A stretch of DNA of 64,000 nucleotides from Paenibacillus montaniterrae (lineage in GTDB: Bacteria; Bacillota; Bacilli; Paenibacillales; Paenibacillaceae): NCBI RefSeq assembly GCF_018403185.1, contig NZ_BOSE01000003.1:248001-312000 (forward strand). The letters run 5' to 3'. Below the pieces are notes generated by a model that searched no databases, was not told the origin of the DNA, and saw only the letters and a program-made list of their open reading frames with translations. Both the position numbers and the translations under genes were made by a program. Of the stretch, positions 36,468 through 45,839 are shown piece after piece. Position 1 is the first letter of the stretch. Each line of letters opens with the position of its first letter.

Positions 36468-37130
36468 ATGCTAAAAATTGTTGATGGATCTAAGTCCTAC
36501 AACCATAATGATAAGATTATAAACGTTCTGCAGCCATTTAATTTATTGATAGAAAAAGGAGAGTTTGTAGCAATTAGAGGCAAATCAGGTAGCGGGAAAA
36601 GCACTTTACTGCATATTCTTGGATGTATGGATCAATTAACTACAGGTGATTATTATTTTAATGATAACAAGCTTAGCACAAATAAAGATAATACTTTGGC
36701 TAAGTTCCGCGGAAAACACTTTGGATTTGTATTTCAAGCCTATCACTTGATAAAGGAATTTACAGCATTGCAAAATGTTGAAGCTCCTATGGCTTATATG
36801 CATACTCCCCGTAAATTAAGACGTGAGAGGGCGCTTGCCCTATTATCACAAGTAGGACTTGAGGACAAAGTCAATTTTTATCCGAAGCAGCTATCTGGGG
36901 GGCAACAACAACGCGTTGCTATCGCAAGAGCGCTTGCTAACCAGCCTGATGTTATATTCGCAGATGAACCTACCGGGAATCTGGATCGTGACAATGGGAA
37001 TAAAATTATTTCATTACTATGCGAATTACACAGGCAAGGTACAACATTAGTAATGGTTACTCATGATGGCGATTTAGGAAAAATAGCTGATCGAAGCATA
37101 CACTTGGTTGATGGGCACATTAAGTCATAA
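36468..37130 (+). CDS. LolD/MacB-type ABC transporter ATPase
   Basis: The 220-residue ATPase carries Walker [10 protein letters not shown], the Q-loop [18 protein letters not shown], the signature [16 protein letters not shown], Walker [13 protein letters not shown] and switch MVTHD, all diagnostic of the MacB/LolD/FtsE group. It lies 9 bases after the second permease and ends the cassette before the terminator at 37206. The function of the four-gene unit is unknown; export or removal of a peptide or lipoprotein is the best guess. Confidence 0.9.
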   Translation: MLKIVDGSKSYNHNDKIINVLQPFNLLIEKGEFVAIRGKSGSGKSTLLHILGCMDQLTTGDYYFNDNKLSTNKDNTLAKFRGKHFGFVFQAYHLIKEFTALQNVEAPMAYMHTPRKLRRERALALLSQVGLEDKVNFYPKQLSGGQQQRVAIARALANQPDVIFADEPTGNLDRDNGNKIISLLCELHRQGTTLVMVTHDGDLGKIADRSIHLVDGHIKS

Positions 37131-37205
37131 ACATCTATAAGTGACACTAAGAGCTTGTCATAACAAGTAAAAACATAAACTGTGAGTTGCTGTGTTTGCT
37201 GCGCT

Positions 37206-37248
37206 AAAAATATCCAAGCTGACAAATTTGCTGGCTTGGATATTTTTT
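37206..37248 (+). terminator. Rho-independent terminator of the exporter cassette
   Basis: AAAAATATCCAAGC and GCTTGGATATTTTT form a perfect 14-bp stem around a 14-base loop, ending in a T-run. The A-run on the other side could also serve the opposite strand. Confidence 0.9.
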
Positions 37249-37268
37249 ATATAGTTTACAACATTTTT

Positions 37269-37282
37269 TGTAAGCGTTTCAA
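37269..37282. promoter_or_regulatory. Possible catabolite-responsive element
   Basis: TGTAAGCGTTTCAA matches the Gram-positive cre consensus TGWAANCGNTNWCA except at two positions near its 3' end. It lies about 180 bases before the predicted promoter of the sugar importer. Other parts of this 380-base gap hold no recognised feature besides the terminator and the -10 element. Confidence 0.35.
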
Positions 37283-37436
37283 ATGATTTTATTGTAAAAA
37301 CAAGCATAATAAGCATGAAAAACAATGAAATACATGTTATTTGAATGTTATATATAAAGCGCTGTCAATTATAATTTGTGTAAGATTATATTACAAATCA
37401 AATGAAATTACCCCATCTATCTAAAAAATGTCGTTC

Positions 37437-37465
37437 TTATGTAATGTTTTATCGCTTGCTATAAT
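37437..37465 (+). promoter_or_regulatory. Promoter of the second sugar importer (weak -35)
   Basis: A perfect -10 TATAAT (37460-37465) is preceded at 17 bases by a poor -35 (TTATGT). This combination suits a promoter that needs an activator, plausibly the AraC-type response regulator encoded in the same cluster. Confidence 0.5.
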
Positions 37466-37511
37466 CAAGTTGTAAGAAGCAGCAAGCAAAATGAAATCAG
37501 GGGGTTATGAA

Positions 37512-38918
37512 ATGAAGAAATTGTTAATGACCGTGATTATGCTAGTCCTTGTCTCGACAACCGTATTAACGGCTTGTGGCGGCAACAACGGAGGAAATCA
37601 ACAGGGCAATAATACAAGCAATTCGAATTCATCAACGTCAAACTCCAATAGTACACCAGATCCGAGTTCACCTACTGATACTGACAAGAAGGCTGAACCA
37701 TTTACCGTTTCACTTCGCCATATTCAAATTGGTGAAGCACAAAAATTCCGCAAAGCGATTTTGGACGATGTCGTGGCTAAAACGGAAGCCGAGGTGCCAG
37801 GCTTAACGTTTGAACTGGAAGGGGTAGAGGATAGCGTGAACCGCTTTACAAAGCTTCCAGCTGAGATGGCTGCCGGCAATCCGCCAAAAATTTTCGACTT
37901 GTTCGGCGGTGAAGGAGATGCCTTGAAATACGGCGCAGCAGGCCGCTTGCTTGATCTTGCGCCAATTCTTGAGGAGCTTGGCTTGAGCAACAGCTTCTTG
38001 AATCTTGATCAGTTTACGCTTGACGGCAAAGTATACGGCTTGCCAATTGGCGGCAACATTGAAGGCTTCTATTATAATGAAGAGATTTTTGCAACACTCG
38101 GCCTGCCCGAGCCTAAGACCTGGGCTGAGCTGGAGCAAGCTGCACAAACCTTGACCGACAATGGCTACACGGCCTTTGCAATGGGCTCCAAAGGCGCATG
38201 GGTACCGTTAATGCTAGTTAATACATTGATCGGCCGCTATGCTGGTCCGGAATCGATCTCAGGCTTCAGCTCCGGCGAAGCAAAATGGAACTCGCCTGAA
38301 GTGGTCGCGGCATATGCGAAATACGAGGAATGGGTGAAGAAGGGCTACTTCACGAAGGGTGAGCTTGGCTTTGAATATGCAGATATGCTGAATGAATTTT
38401 TGACTGGCAAGGCCGGCATGATGTTTGACGGCAGCTGGAGGTCCTCAGTATTTAGTGATGAAACGCAAGCAGGGGCGTTAACTAACAAAGTAGGCTTCTT
38501 CACAATGCCGGCAGTTGAAGGCGGCGTAGGCGATCAAACCTATGTGAACGGCAACTATAGCAATGGTTATGGCTTCTCCTCAGATTTGAATGAACAAGAG
38601 CTGGTTGCAGTAAAAGCGTTTATCAAAAATATGTACAGCGAGGAAATGCAGCTAAGAGGCTTGCTGGAGGATGGCGTGCTTCCTTCTATTAAACTATCGA
38701 GCGATGCGCTCAGCAAGGTAGAAGACAAAATTGTGAAAAAGGTAATTACGATTATGGGCGAAGCCGGCGGTGCGTTCTCTCACTTTGACTCAACCGTGCA
38801 ATCGTCTGTTTACAAAGAAACCGAGGATACCATTCTTAAGCTGATTGCAGGTCAGGAAACTGCGCAATCTGTTGCAGATCAATTGCAGGCTGTGCAGGAT
38901 AAAGCCAATCAGGAATAA
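37512..38918 (+). CDS. Sugar ABC transporter substrate-binding lipoprotein
   Basis: The 468-residue protein has a lipoprotein signal peptide with TVLTACGGN (Cys near residue 22), a Ser/Asn-rich linker to about residue 60 and a family 1 solute-binding domain (about 70-450) with LYGLPIGGNIEGFYYN-like sugar-binding loops (KVYGLPIGGNIEGFYYNEEI) and GKAGMMFDGSW. ATG 37512 fits CAGGGGGTT upstream; ATG 37491 is less likely. It supplies the two permeases that follow. A NagZ gene at the end of the cluster suggests an amino-sugar ligand. Confidence 0.9.
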   Translation: MKKLLMTVIMLVLVSTTVLTACGGNNGGNQQGNNTSNSNSSTSNSNSTPDPSSPTDTDKKAEPFTVSLRHIQIGEAQKFRKAILDDVVAKTEAEVPGLTFELEGVEDSVNRFTKLPAEMAAGNPPKIFDLFGGEGDALKYGAAGRLLDLAPILEELGLSNSFLNLDQFTLDGKVYGLPIGGNIEGFYYNEEIFATLGLPEPKTWAELEQAAQTLTDNGYTAFAMGSKGAWVPLMLVNTLIGRYAGPESISGFSSGEAKWNSPEVVAAYAKYEEWVKKGYFTKGELGFEYADMLNEFLTGKAGMMFDGSWRSSVFSDETQAGALTNKVGFFTMPAVEGGVGDQTYVNGNYSNGYGFSSDLNEQELVAVKAFIKNMYSEEMQLRGLLEDGVLPSIKLSSDALSKVEDKIVKKVITIMGEAGGAFSHFDSTVQSSVYKETEDTILKLIAGQETAQSVADQLQAVQDKANQE

Positions 38919-38987
38919 CGAATAAATGAAAGGGGGGGTGTTGTCGAGGTGGCAGCCTCCCCTTTATGCAGAAATGAGGGAAGACAG

Positions 38988-39860
38988 ATGAAACAGACAC
39001 TACGCAATCCTTGGGTCTACGTAATTATGGTTGTACCAACCTTGGTGCTATACAGCTTGTTTTTTATTTATCCTATGGCTACGTCTTCTTACTACGCCTT
39101 TACCGATTGGAACGGGCTGTCTGATTACTCGTTTATAGGGTTGCAAAATTTCATTGATGTATTTTCAGATAAAGATTTTCTTCATGCAATTAGAAACAAT
39201 ATGCTATTTATTGTATTTTCGGTGTTTGTGCAAGTGCCGCTTATCATTATATTCGCTTTGCTCATTGCCAGTGTAAAGCGGCTGCAGCGCTTATACAAAA
39301 CAACTGTATTTATTCCATCGATTTTATCTACTTCAGTTATCGGGATTTTATGGGGCTTTGTGCTTCATCCCAATATCGGACCGATTAATAAGATGCTGTC
39401 CTTCTTTGGAATAGAGCCAGTGTTTTGGCTTGCTGATTCCAAGTGGGCACTGCCTTCGGTGCTCATTGTAAATGCATGGCAGTGGATGGGCTTCTATATT
39501 GTGCTTATATTGGCAGCGATTCTAGCTTTACCGAAGGAAATGAACGAGGCTGCGGAAATTGATGGCGCTTCTGGCTTCCAGCGAGCTTGGTATTTGACGG
39601 TGCCTTTAATTAAGCCGATTATTTCAGTCGTCGTTATGCTGTCGATCGCAGGCGCGATGCGCGTCGTAGATATTGTACTCGTGATGACGAAGGGCGGACC
39701 GGTTGGCGCAACAGAGGTTATGGCTTCTTACCTCGTTAATGAAGCGCTGGGTGTGAACCCGAACTATGGCTTAGGTACAGCCATCTCACTAATCATTTTC
39801 GTATTTGCTTTACTATTAACGGCAATCTATCAACGCACTTTCGGCAGAACGGAGGATTGA
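38988..39860 (+). CDS. ABC sugar transporter permease (MalF/UgpA type)
   Basis: The 290-residue permease has six membrane spans (for example VYVIMVVPTLVLYSLFFIYP) and the EAA loop EMNEAAEIDGASGFQRAWYL near residue 184. ATG 38988 follows GAGGGAAG; the upstream GTG 38949 would add a non-membrane tail. It forms the importer channel with the next permease. No dedicated ATPase is encoded. Confidence 0.9.
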   Translation: MKQTLRNPWVYVIMVVPTLVLYSLFFIYPMATSSYYAFTDWNGLSDYSFIGLQNFIDVFSDKDFLHAIRNNMLFIVFSVFVQVPLIIIFALLIASVKRLQRLYKTTVFIPSILSTSVIGILWGFVLHPNIGPINKMLSFFGIEPVFWLADSKWALPSVLIVNAWQWMGFYIVLILAAILALPKEMNEAAEIDGASGFQRAWYLTVPLIKPIISVVVMLSIAGAMRVVDIVLVMTKGGPVGATEVMASYLVNEALGVNPNYGLGTAISLIIFVFALLLTAIYQRTFGRTED

Positions 39861-39867
39861 GCAAGCG

Positions 39868-40695
39868 ATGAATACTATTAAAAAAATATCTCCGCACATT
39901 ATTTTGCTCATTTATGTTATCGTTGTGCTGTTTCCATTCGTATTTGTGCTATTTTCGTCGTTAAAGCAAAGCAATATTGAAATTGCTGAAAGTCCGTTCG
40001 GCTTTCCTAAATCCTTCTCCTTTCAAAACTATATTGATGCTTGGGTGAAGGCGAAAATTAATGTATACTTTTTGAATAGCGTATATTTAGCAACAACTTC
40101 AGCATTAACCGGCGTACTGCTGTCGGCAGCGACTGCCTACGCTTTAGTGCGGATGAAATTTGTTAAAGTAAGCAAAGCCATCTATCAATTTGTGTTGATC
40201 GGCATGCTTATTCCAGGCAATGTTTTATTTATCGCACAATATATTTTAGTTATGAATATGGGGATTTTGAATACGCATTGGGCGTTGTATCTCCCTTACA
40301 CCGCAGGCGCTTTGCCGATCAGTGTTTTACTGATTGCAGCGTTTATGAAATCGATTCCAAATGAGCTTGAGGAAGCCGCTATTGTCGATGGCCTGGGCGC
40401 CTTCAAGCTGTTTTATAAAATTATTTTACCGTTAACCTTGCCTGCGCTCGTTACCGTATTTATTGTCAATTTTTTAGGCTCCTGGAATGAATATTTGCTA
40501 GCCAATTTCTTTATTAGCAAGGATGAGCTTAAAACCTTGCCTACCGGGATGGTTGGCTTCCGTGATGCGTTCCAAACGAACTATGCTTTAATTAGTACAG
40601 GGATCGTCTACAGTGTGACGCCGGTATTGATTCTGTACGCATTTCTTCAGGAAAAAATTATTGAAGGGGTAACGGCAGGCAGCGTGAAAGGGTAA
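39868..40695 (+). CDS. ABC sugar transporter permease (MalG/UgpE type)
   Basis: This 275-residue permease has six spans and the EAA loop ELEEAAIVDGLGAFKLFYKI near residue 170. It ends KIIEGVTAGSVKG, the usual C-terminus of this subgroup. It lies 7 bases after its partner permease gene, and the kinase gene follows 20 bases later, consistent with one operon. Confidence 0.9.
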   Translation: MNTIKKISPHIILLIYVIVVLFPFVFVLFSSLKQSNIEIAESPFGFPKSFSFQNYIDAWVKAKINVYFLNSVYLATTSALTGVLLSAATAYALVRMKFVKVSKAIYQFVLIGMLIPGNVLFIAQYILVMNMGILNTHWALYLPYTAGALPISVLLIAAFMKSIPNELEEAAIVDGLGAFKLFYKIILPLTLPALVTVFIVNFLGSWNEYLLANFFISKDELKTLPTGMVGFRDAFQTNYALISTGIVYSVTPVLILYAFLQEKIIEGVTAGSVKG

Positions 40696-40715
40696 TGAAG
40701 GGGTCGTGAATCTGC

Positions 40716-42533
40716 ATGTCGCTTCAGAAGAAACTGCTATTAGCTTTTGTTGGGCTCATTATTGTGCCGCTCCTCGTATTAGGTACACTTTCCTACAAAT
40801 ATATTTCGAACAGAACAGAGACCAGCTATTCCGAGGCTACCGAGCTGAGGCTGCGTGCGCTCCTGCTCAGCATCGATCAGGTGTTCAACGATATGAATCG
40901 GGTGACAGACAGCACCATTGCCAGTCGTGCGATTCAGGAGGCGCTCAACAATTTGCAAAGTGCAGATTTGGACCAAATCAATTACCTTGAGCTTAATACC
41001 GTACAACGCAATTTTCGCGAGCTGCTCGTCAATCATCCGTCGGTCAGCTACGCGTTTATGTATACCCTTCAGCAGCAAAACGTACACAAGCTGTTTTCCA
41101 AGGCGAGCTTTTCGCCAATGCCCTTCGAGGAATTTAAACAACTGGATATCTATCAGGAAGTCATCAAGCGCGATGGCCTACCTGTATGGATCGGTGCTTA
41201 CGAGCATACGAAGCTGACGGGCGAGGACCAGGTTTTTACGCTGGCGCGCGTCGTCAAAGATATTGATACATTGGACAATAAAGGGATTCTGCTCGTGCAA
41301 ATTCGCAATTCCGATCTCGAGTCCATCTTTCGTTATTTTCGCTACAAGCAAGAACATACGAAATATATGATTGTAAATGCGGATGGGCTGATCATGTATG
41401 ACAGCAACGGTGAGCATGAACAGCAATGGCTTCAGGATCTGATGTCAGAGCAGCAGGAGGCTGTTGGCGGCTACAGCGCGCGCAGCAGGTTTCAAGGCGT
41501 GGACTCCGTCGTATCTACGATTGAATTTGGCAATTATGAGCAGTGGCGCCTTGTAGCGGTCACACCGTGGAGCGTCATTGGCGGAGACATTAAGTGGACC
41601 GCGGTCGCTGTATCGACCTCAATCGGTATTTGTATTTTGCTGGCCTGCATATTCATTGTATATATCGGATCACGGATTACGAAAGCGATCATTGAGACAG
41701 TTAAGGTGATGCGCGAGGTGGAACGCGGCAATTTGCAGGCGCGTGTCGCGGTGCGCGGCAATGACGAAATCGGGCTGCTGACAAGAGGAACGAATCGTCT
41801 CGTATATCGTCTCGAACAGCTGATTGAAGAGGTGAAGGAGCAATCCGAGCGCAAGCGCGAGGCGGAAATTACTGCGCTGCAGGCGCAAATCAAGCCGCAT
41901 TTTTTGTTTAACACGCTGGAATCTATCAATATATTAGCGATTCAGAACCAAGGGAAAAAGGTTAGCCAAATGGTATCCAAGCTCGGCAATATTTTGCGGA
42001 TCAGCATCCAGCAGCGCGAGGAAATTACAATTGAGCAGGAGCTTGCCCATGTACGCAGCTATCTTGATATACAGAAATATCGCTTCGAGGATTTATTTGA
42101 CTACGATATTATCGTAAATGAGCAGCTGCTGCACCATATGACGATTAAGCTGAGTCTGCAGCCGCTTATTGAAAATTGCATTCAGCATGGCTTTGAGGGC
42201 ATTGATTATTTCGGCTTTATCCGCATCGTCATTACGGACAGCGAGCAGCATATTTATTTTAGAATTGAAGATAATGGCGTTGGTATTGATGCTGAGCAGC
42301 TGGAGAAGTTTAATTATCTTTCAGGCAGCGTCGGTACTTTCGACAACACGCCTCAGCTTGGCGAGCGCAGAAGCATTGGTGTAAGAAACGTCGCCGATCG
42401 GGTCCGCTTGCGCTACGGAAAGCCTTATGGCCTAATGCTATGCAGTGCGCCAGGTCAAGGCACCGTTATTCAGATGACAATTCCAAAAGGAAAGGATGGT
42501 AATGATTATGAGATTGAAAGCTCTTCTGATTGA
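40716..42533 (+). CDS. Sensor histidine kinase, YesM type
   Basis: The 605-residue kinase has a membrane span at residues 6-26, an extracellular Cache-like sensor to about 285, a second span (SIGICILLACIFIVYIGS), a HAMP segment and the His_kinase/HATPase core with AQIKPHFLFNTLESIN near residue 392 and LQPLIENCIQHGFEG. It is the sensor partner of the regulator whose start lies within its last codons. The likely signal is the imported saccharide. Confidence 0.92.
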   Translation: MSLQKKLLLAFVGLIIVPLLVLGTLSYKYISNRTETSYSEATELRLRALLLSIDQVFNDMNRVTDSTIASRAIQEALNNLQSADLDQINYLELNTVQRNFRELLVNHPSVSYAFMYTLQQQNVHKLFSKASFSPMPFEEFKQLDIYQEVIKRDGLPVWIGAYEHTKLTGEDQVFTLARVVKDIDTLDNKGILLVQIRNSDLESIFRYFRYKQEHTKYMIVNADGLIMYDSNGEHEQQWLQDLMSEQQEAVGGYSARSRFQGVDSVVSTIEFGNYEQWRLVAVTPWSVIGGDIKWTAVAVSTSIGICILLACIFIVYIGSRITKAIIETVKVMREVERGNLQARVAVRGNDEIGLLTRGTNRLVYRLEQLIEEVKEQSERKREAEITALQAQIKPHFLFNTLESINILAIQNQGKKVSQMVSKLGNILRISIQQREEITIEQELAHVRSYLDIQKYRFEDLFDYDIIVNEQLLHHMTIKLSLQPLIENCIQHGFEGIDYFGFIRIVITDSEQHIYFRIEDNGVGIDAEQLEKFNYLSGSVGTFDNTPQLGERRSIGVRNVADRVRLRYGKPYGLMLCSAPGQGTVIQMTIPKGKDGNDYEIESSSD

Positions 42534-44076
42534 TGATGAAATCAATATTTTGCGAAACCTGCAGCTAATTTTGCCCTGGGAAGCAAATGATGTCGACATT
42601 GTTGGCTTTGCCAAAAATGGAGTTCAAGCATTAGAGCTGGTCAAGCAGCATAATCCTCATCTGATCTTTTGTGATATCCGCATGCCCGTGATGGACGGGA
42701 TTGAATTTTTGCAGGAGCTGCGCAGCTTTAATGACGAGGTTGAGGTCATTACGTTGACGGGCTATCAGGACTTTGAATATGCCCGCTCAGTTCTGCGCTA
42801 TCGTGTGCTCGACTATATTTTGAAGCCGATTGATTACGATGCATTGGAGCAGTTTTTTCTGAAAACTGTCAATCAAATTAAGCAGAAGCTGCTGCAAACT
42901 CAGCTTGCCGATCAAGAGCAAGGACGGATGAAGGACATTGCCTTTGAAAAAGTGCTGCTCGATCTGCTGCTAGGCTATCAGCATCAAGCACAAGCGCAGA
43001 AGTGGAATGATGCGTTCGAGCCAGGCGAGATTGATTATGCGCTATTCGTCGTGGAGTGCTCGCCGCAGCTGACGCAGCCTGCAGCTTCCAACGCACTGCT
43101 GCAGCAGCTTGCTGATACTTTTGCAGCCGAGGCTAACAGTGCAGCGGCTTACCTGCTGCATGTTGAGGAACGCTTCTGGGCCATTGTCGTTGCCGGGCAG
43201 CTGCAGCGCCTGCAGGAGCAGCAGCTGCAGAGCATTACAGCGAATTTGCAGCAGGAGCTGTCAAAGGGCAAGGACTCCGGCATGACAATCGCGGTGTATG
43301 AGACGGTTGCCGCCGCTGATGAGCTGCATCATATATGGAAAATGATGTGCCGAGAGATTACATTTGCTCACCAAATCGGTATCATCGTGCAAGCGCCAAA
43401 ACCGGATCGTCACGGCAATGTACAGCATGTGTGGAGCTGCGTCGATCGTTTGATTGCAGCGATCAAGCATACGGAGCAGTCGTCAGCCAATCGCTGTCTT
43501 GCTGAGCTGAGCGAGCAGCTGCGCACGCTTTCCTCCCAGTCGCTGCAGCAGGTGGAAAAGCTGGTCAATTCGCTAATTGTTTATATGATCAAGGAGCTGC
43601 GCCGTTATGATGCAGTAAGCGCTGAGGTCGAGCAATATATTTGGCAGCAGCTTAGCATAACGAGCAAGCTGAAAAGCTTGCTGGAGCTTATTTGCAAAAT
43701 GGTGGAGGAGGCGTTTGTCGAGCATGCCAACAAGCGGCCGCAGGTTTCCATTCATGTAGCGAAGGAGTATATCGAATCGCATTTATCAAGCGATATCGCT
43801 GCGGAAGAGGTCGCCAATTATTTGAATATTAGCTTGAGCTATTTCAGCACGCTATTTAAGCAGTATTACGGCGTTACTTTTATCGAGTTTGTTACCCAGG
43901 CAAGAATAGAGCGTGCCAAGTCGCTGCTGACGATGACCAAGAAAAGCATAACAGAAATTGCGAAAACAGTGGGCTACACAGAGCGCCGCTATTTTAACAA
44001 AGTATTTCAAAAGCGAGTAGGCATGCTTCCTTCCGAGTACCGTGAAAATCAACTATTACGAAACGAGGTAAGCTAG
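42508..44076 (+). CDS. Response regulator with AraC-type DNA-binding domain, YesN type
   Basis: The receiver domain has the acidic pair DDE at residues 9-11 and the phospho-acceptor Asp56 in LIFCDIRMPVMDG. A long helical linker follows, then an AraC-type C-terminal domain with two helix-turn-helix units (AAEEVANYLNISLSYFSTLF and ITEIAKTVGYTERRYFNKVF). The gene overlaps the kinase gene by 26 bases, so it is translationally coupled; ATG 42496 and 42502 are alternative starts. It probably activates the promoter near 37.46 kb. Confidence 0.92.
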   Translation: MRLKALLIDDEINILRNLQLILPWEANDVDIVGFAKNGVQALELVKQHNPHLIFCDIRMPVMDGIEFLQELRSFNDEVEVITLTGYQDFEYARSVLRYRVLDYILKPIDYDALEQFFLKTVNQIKQKLLQTQLADQEQGRMKDIAFEKVLLDLLLGYQHQAQAQKWNDAFEPGEIDYALFVVECSPQLTQPAASNALLQQLADTFAAEANSAAAYLLHVEERFWAIVVAGQLQRLQEQQLQSITANLQQELSKGKDSGMTIAVYETVAAADELHHIWKMMCREITFAHQIGIIVQAPKPDRHGNVQHVWSCVDRLIAAIKHTEQSSANRCLAELSEQLRTLSSQSLQQVEKLVNSLIVYMIKELRRYDAVSAEVEQYIWQQLSITSKLKSLLELICKMVEEAFVEHANKRPQVSIHVAKEYIESHLSSDIAAEEVANYLNISLSYFSTLFKQYYGVTFIEFVTQARIERAKSLLTMTKKSITEIAKTVGYTERRYFNKVFQKRVGMLPSEYRENQLLRNEVS

Positions 44077-44077
44077 A

Positions 44078-45682
44078 ATGAATAGCGAACTTTCCAGCTT
44101 GACGATTAAGCAAAAGCTTGGTCAGCTCTTTATGTTTGGCTTTGAAGGGCATGAAGTGCCCGAGCATATGGAAATGCTGTTTCGGGATTATTATGTTGGA
44201 GGAATCATTTATTTCCGTCGCAATACAGCGCTGCCTCAGCAAATTGCTGCATTGTCTTCCGGGCTGCAGCAGCTGTCCAGCAGCTACAACAGCATACCGT
44301 TAGCAATTGCGGTCGATCAGGAAGGCGGTATGGTGGCGCGTATTGATCGCGAGGTAACTGTGCTGCCGGGTCAGATGACGCTTGGCGCGACAGGCAATGC
44401 CGAGCTTGCTTATGAAGCTGGGCGGATTTCGGCAATGGAGCTGGCGCAGCTCGGCATTACCGTTAATTTTGCTCCGGTGCTGGATGTAAACAACAATCCG
44501 CTTAATCCGGTAATCGGGATACGTTCATTTGGCGAGCGGCCTGAACTGGTAGCGCAATTGGGCAGCAGCATGATCAGAGGCTATCAGGAAATGGGACTTT
44601 CAGCCTGCGCCAAGCATTTTCCAGGCCACGGCGATACGACTGTTGATTCGCACCAGGAGCTGCCTTCGGTTGCCCATTCGCTTGAGCGCATTCATGCAGT
44701 CGAGCTGGTGCCCTTCAAAGCAGCAATCGCTGCCGATGTCGATATGATTATGACAGCTCATGTTCAGTTTCCAGCATTGGAGCCGGACGGTACGCCTGCA
44801 ACGCTATCTCCTCGCGTGCTAACTGATTTGCTGCGCAAGGAGCTTGGCTTCAGCGGCGTTATCGTAACCGATTGCCTGGAGATGAATGCTATTTCGCAAG
44901 GGATTGGAATTGGGCGAGGAGCAGTCGAGGCATTCAAGGCCGGCGCCGATCTGATTCTGGTAAGTCACAGATTGGACCGTCAGCTTGAAGCCTACCATGC
45001 TATGGAGGCTGCGCTGGCAACGGGAGAAATTAGTGAGCAAAGGCTGGATCAATCGGTAGCGCGCCTTTTGCAGCTGAAGCAGCAGCAGCAGCGGCGCCAG
45101 CAGCAAGCGAAGCAGCATTGGTTGAATATCGGCAACGCGAAATCATTGCGTCGCAGCGAAGCGATGATGGAGCAGGCTGTAACGCTCGTTCAGGATCAGC
45201 GGGGACATTTGCCATTGTTAGCAGGAGCGGAGACGCTGGTTATTTGGCCAGAGGTGCGTCAGTCAACGGAGGTTGATGAGGTGATCGAGCAGGAGCTTAC
45301 GCTTGGCAAGCAGCTTATAAAGCTGGGGCTGCAGGTCGAGGAAATGATTGTTGGCACGGAGCCGACCCAAGCCGAGCTTATCAATTTGGAGGAGAAGCTG
45401 CAAGCAGCCAGGTTCAAGCAAGTAATCGTTGGCTTGTACAATGCCAGCTTTTCGACTGGACAGCAGCGACTAGTAGAGCTGCTGCAAGCCAGCAAGGACA
45501 TAAAGGTTGTATACATTTCGCTGCGCAATCCTTATGACATTGCCTTGCTGTCGGAGCGTGACAGCTATGTTTGTGCTTATGAGAATCGTCCGGCGATGCT
45601 GCGTGCGCTTGGGCTCGCCTTGAGCGGGAAGCTGCCTTTTCGCGGCAGGCTGCCTGTGACGCTAACGGCAGGCAAGCGATAG
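44078..45682 (+). CDS. nagZ: Beta-N-acetylhexosaminidase, GH3 family (NagZ)
   Basis: The 534-residue protein has the GH3 fold with the NagZ signature KHFPGHGDTTVDSHQELP (residues 177-194), which supplies the Asp-His catalytic dyad, and the nucleophile in GVIVTDCLEMNAI (Asp near residue 262). It releases N-acetylglucosamine from muropeptides or chito-oligosaccharides. No signal peptide is present, so unlike the secreted NagZ of Bacillus subtilis it acts in the cytoplasm on imported sugars. The start lies 1 base after the regulator stop, with GAGGTAAG upstream. The gene ends the importer operon, and an Rpn-type gene follows a terminator. Confidence 0.93.
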   Translation: MNSELSSLTIKQKLGQLFMFGFEGHEVPEHMEMLFRDYYVGGIIYFRRNTALPQQIAALSSGLQQLSSSYNSIPLAIAVDQEGGMVARIDREVTVLPGQMTLGATGNAELAYEAGRISAMELAQLGITVNFAPVLDVNNNPLNPVIGIRSFGERPELVAQLGSSMIRGYQEMGLSACAKHFPGHGDTTVDSHQELPSVAHSLERIHAVELVPFKAAIAADVDMIMTAHVQFPALEPDGTPATLSPRVLTDLLRKELGFSGVIVTDCLEMNAISQGIGIGRGAVEAFKAGADLILVSHRLDRQLEAYHAMEAALATGEISEQRLDQSVARLLQLKQQQQRRQQQAKQHWLNIGNAKSLRRSEAMMEQAVTLVQDQRGHLPLLAGAETLVIWPEVRQSTEVDEVIEQELTLGKQLIKLGLQVEEMIVGTEPTQAELINLEEKLQAARFKQVIVGLYNASFSTGQQRLVELLQASKDIKVVYISLRNPYDIALLSERDSYVCAYENRPAMLRALGLALSGKLPFRGRLPVTLTAGKR

Positions 45683-45765
45683 CGAGTCTCACAGTCAGCA
45701 GATTTGATTGTTTGCAGCTATTGCTGCTGCAGGGTATAATGATGAGACATACAATAGTTAACGTG

Positions 45766-45806
45766 AAGCACACGAAACGGGCGACAGCTCGATTCGTGTG
45801 CTTTTT
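45766..45806 (+). terminator. Rho-independent terminator after nagZ
   Basis: AAGCACACGAA and TTCGTGTGCTT form a perfect 11-bp stem followed by TTTTTA. It ends the amino-sugar operon. A TATAAT at 45811-45816 could be the -10 of the next gene. Confidence 0.88.
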
Positions 45807-45839
45807 ATGTTATAATATTGCGAAAGAGGTGTCTTATTC

